NCBI GenBank assembly: GCA_003023165.1
Contig: PXSD01000056.1
Span: 1 to 13,021, forward strand
Source of the DNA: Halobacteriales archaeon QS_9_67_15
GTDB taxonomy: Archaea; Halobacteriota; Halobacteria; Halobacteriales; Haloarculaceae
Length of the DNA: 13,021 nucleotides
Direction of reading: 5' to 3'
A model generated the notes under the pieces. That model saw only the letters and a list, made by a program, of their open reading frames with translations. It ran no database searches and was not told the DNA's origin. The translations under genes were made by a program, and so were the position numbers. This document shows, in pieces, positions 12,716 through 13,021 of this stretch (positions are counted from its first letter, which is position 1; every line of letters starts with the position of its first letter).

Positions 12716-13021
12716 TCCGATGGGCCTCCGACAGACGAGTCCGGGGTCGGTGGTCTGTTCGCGACAGACGACGCCGTCGACCTGTACACCGACCGGGTAC
12801 AGGACCCGACGCTGTTCCCGCAGAAGGGTGAGGCGGTCGACCGGTACTTCACAGGGGACTGCGCGTCGGTCCTGGACATCGGCTGCGGTGCCGGTCGGTT
12901 TCGCATCTGCTCGACGAGTGCGGCTTCGACGCGACCGGGATCGATGTCAGCGAGCCGCTGGTCGAGCGGGCCCGGACGCTCTTTCCCGACATCGACGTTC
13001 GGGTCGCGGACGTCAGGGACC
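12716..13021 (+). pseudogene. Class I SAM-dependent methyltransferase, frameshifted and lacking a clear start (runs off right edge)
   Basis: One frame reads SDGPPTDES, GVGGLFATDDAVDLYTDRV, TLFPQKGEAVDRYF and then VLDIGCGAGR (12869-12898), the SAM-binding motif I of class I methyltransferases. Immediately after, sense moves to another frame: SHLLDECGFDATGIDVSEPLVERARTLF, with the acidic residue after strand two in GID. This matches the expected continuation GRVSHLLDE with one base missing at about 12896-12901. The first frame has no ATG, GTG or TTG between the upstream TAA (12686-12688) and the conserved region; the ATG at 12720 is in a different frame. So either two indels or one indel plus a lost start is needed. 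Substrate unknown. A sequencing error in the GGTTT stretch would explain the frameshift but not the missing start. Confidence 0.75.

Overview
The window reads as haloarchaeal chromosome. It is GC-rich and strongly C/G at third positions, and its proteins are rich in Asp and Glu. Several genes have a TTTAAR-like TATA box about 25-30 bases before the ATG, as expected for leaderless transcripts. The gene content also fits: a HalX-type response regulator, archaeal MptA, a siroheme-route heme enzyme and a Tat-exported binding lipoprotein. The species cannot be named from the sequence alone.

Left third (1-5258, minus strand): one ABC importer operon of the dipeptide/oligopeptide class, transcribed right to left as binding protein, DppB-like permease, DppC-like permease and DppD-like ATPase. 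The ATPase runs off the left edge. The binding protein is the most striking gene in the window. Its SBP_bac_5 fold appears to be circularly permuted: the segment normally at the C-terminus comes first, after the Tat/lipobox signal, and the normal N-terminal two thirds follow. The DppC-like permease has an extra N-terminal region of about 180 residues.

Middle (5259-7671): an AT-rich intergenic region carries the operon promoter. A cyclophilin-type prolyl isomerase gene is broken by a frameshift inside a conserved motif. An 80-base nested palindrome abuts the stop codon of a TrpD2-like gene, which has a Ser/Asp-rich insertion. A GAF-domain remnant lacks both ends.

Right half (7672-13021): a fused two-module siroheme decarboxylase (AhbA/AhbB type), a HalX response regulator, MptA, a small four-helix membrane protein, two convergent universal stress proteins, a 3Fe-4S-type ferredoxin, and a class I methyltransferase at the right edge that is frameshifted and has no visible start. 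This half is mostly single-gene units serving heme synthesis, pterin/folate (and archaeosine) synthesis, signalling, stress and electron transfer.

Three of about fifteen genes are broken (cyclophilin, GAF fragment, methyltransferase). Either decay is going on here, or the assembly carries indel errors. The apparent ten-base loss in the cyclophilin and the two-ended truncation of the GAF fragment favour real decay for those two.
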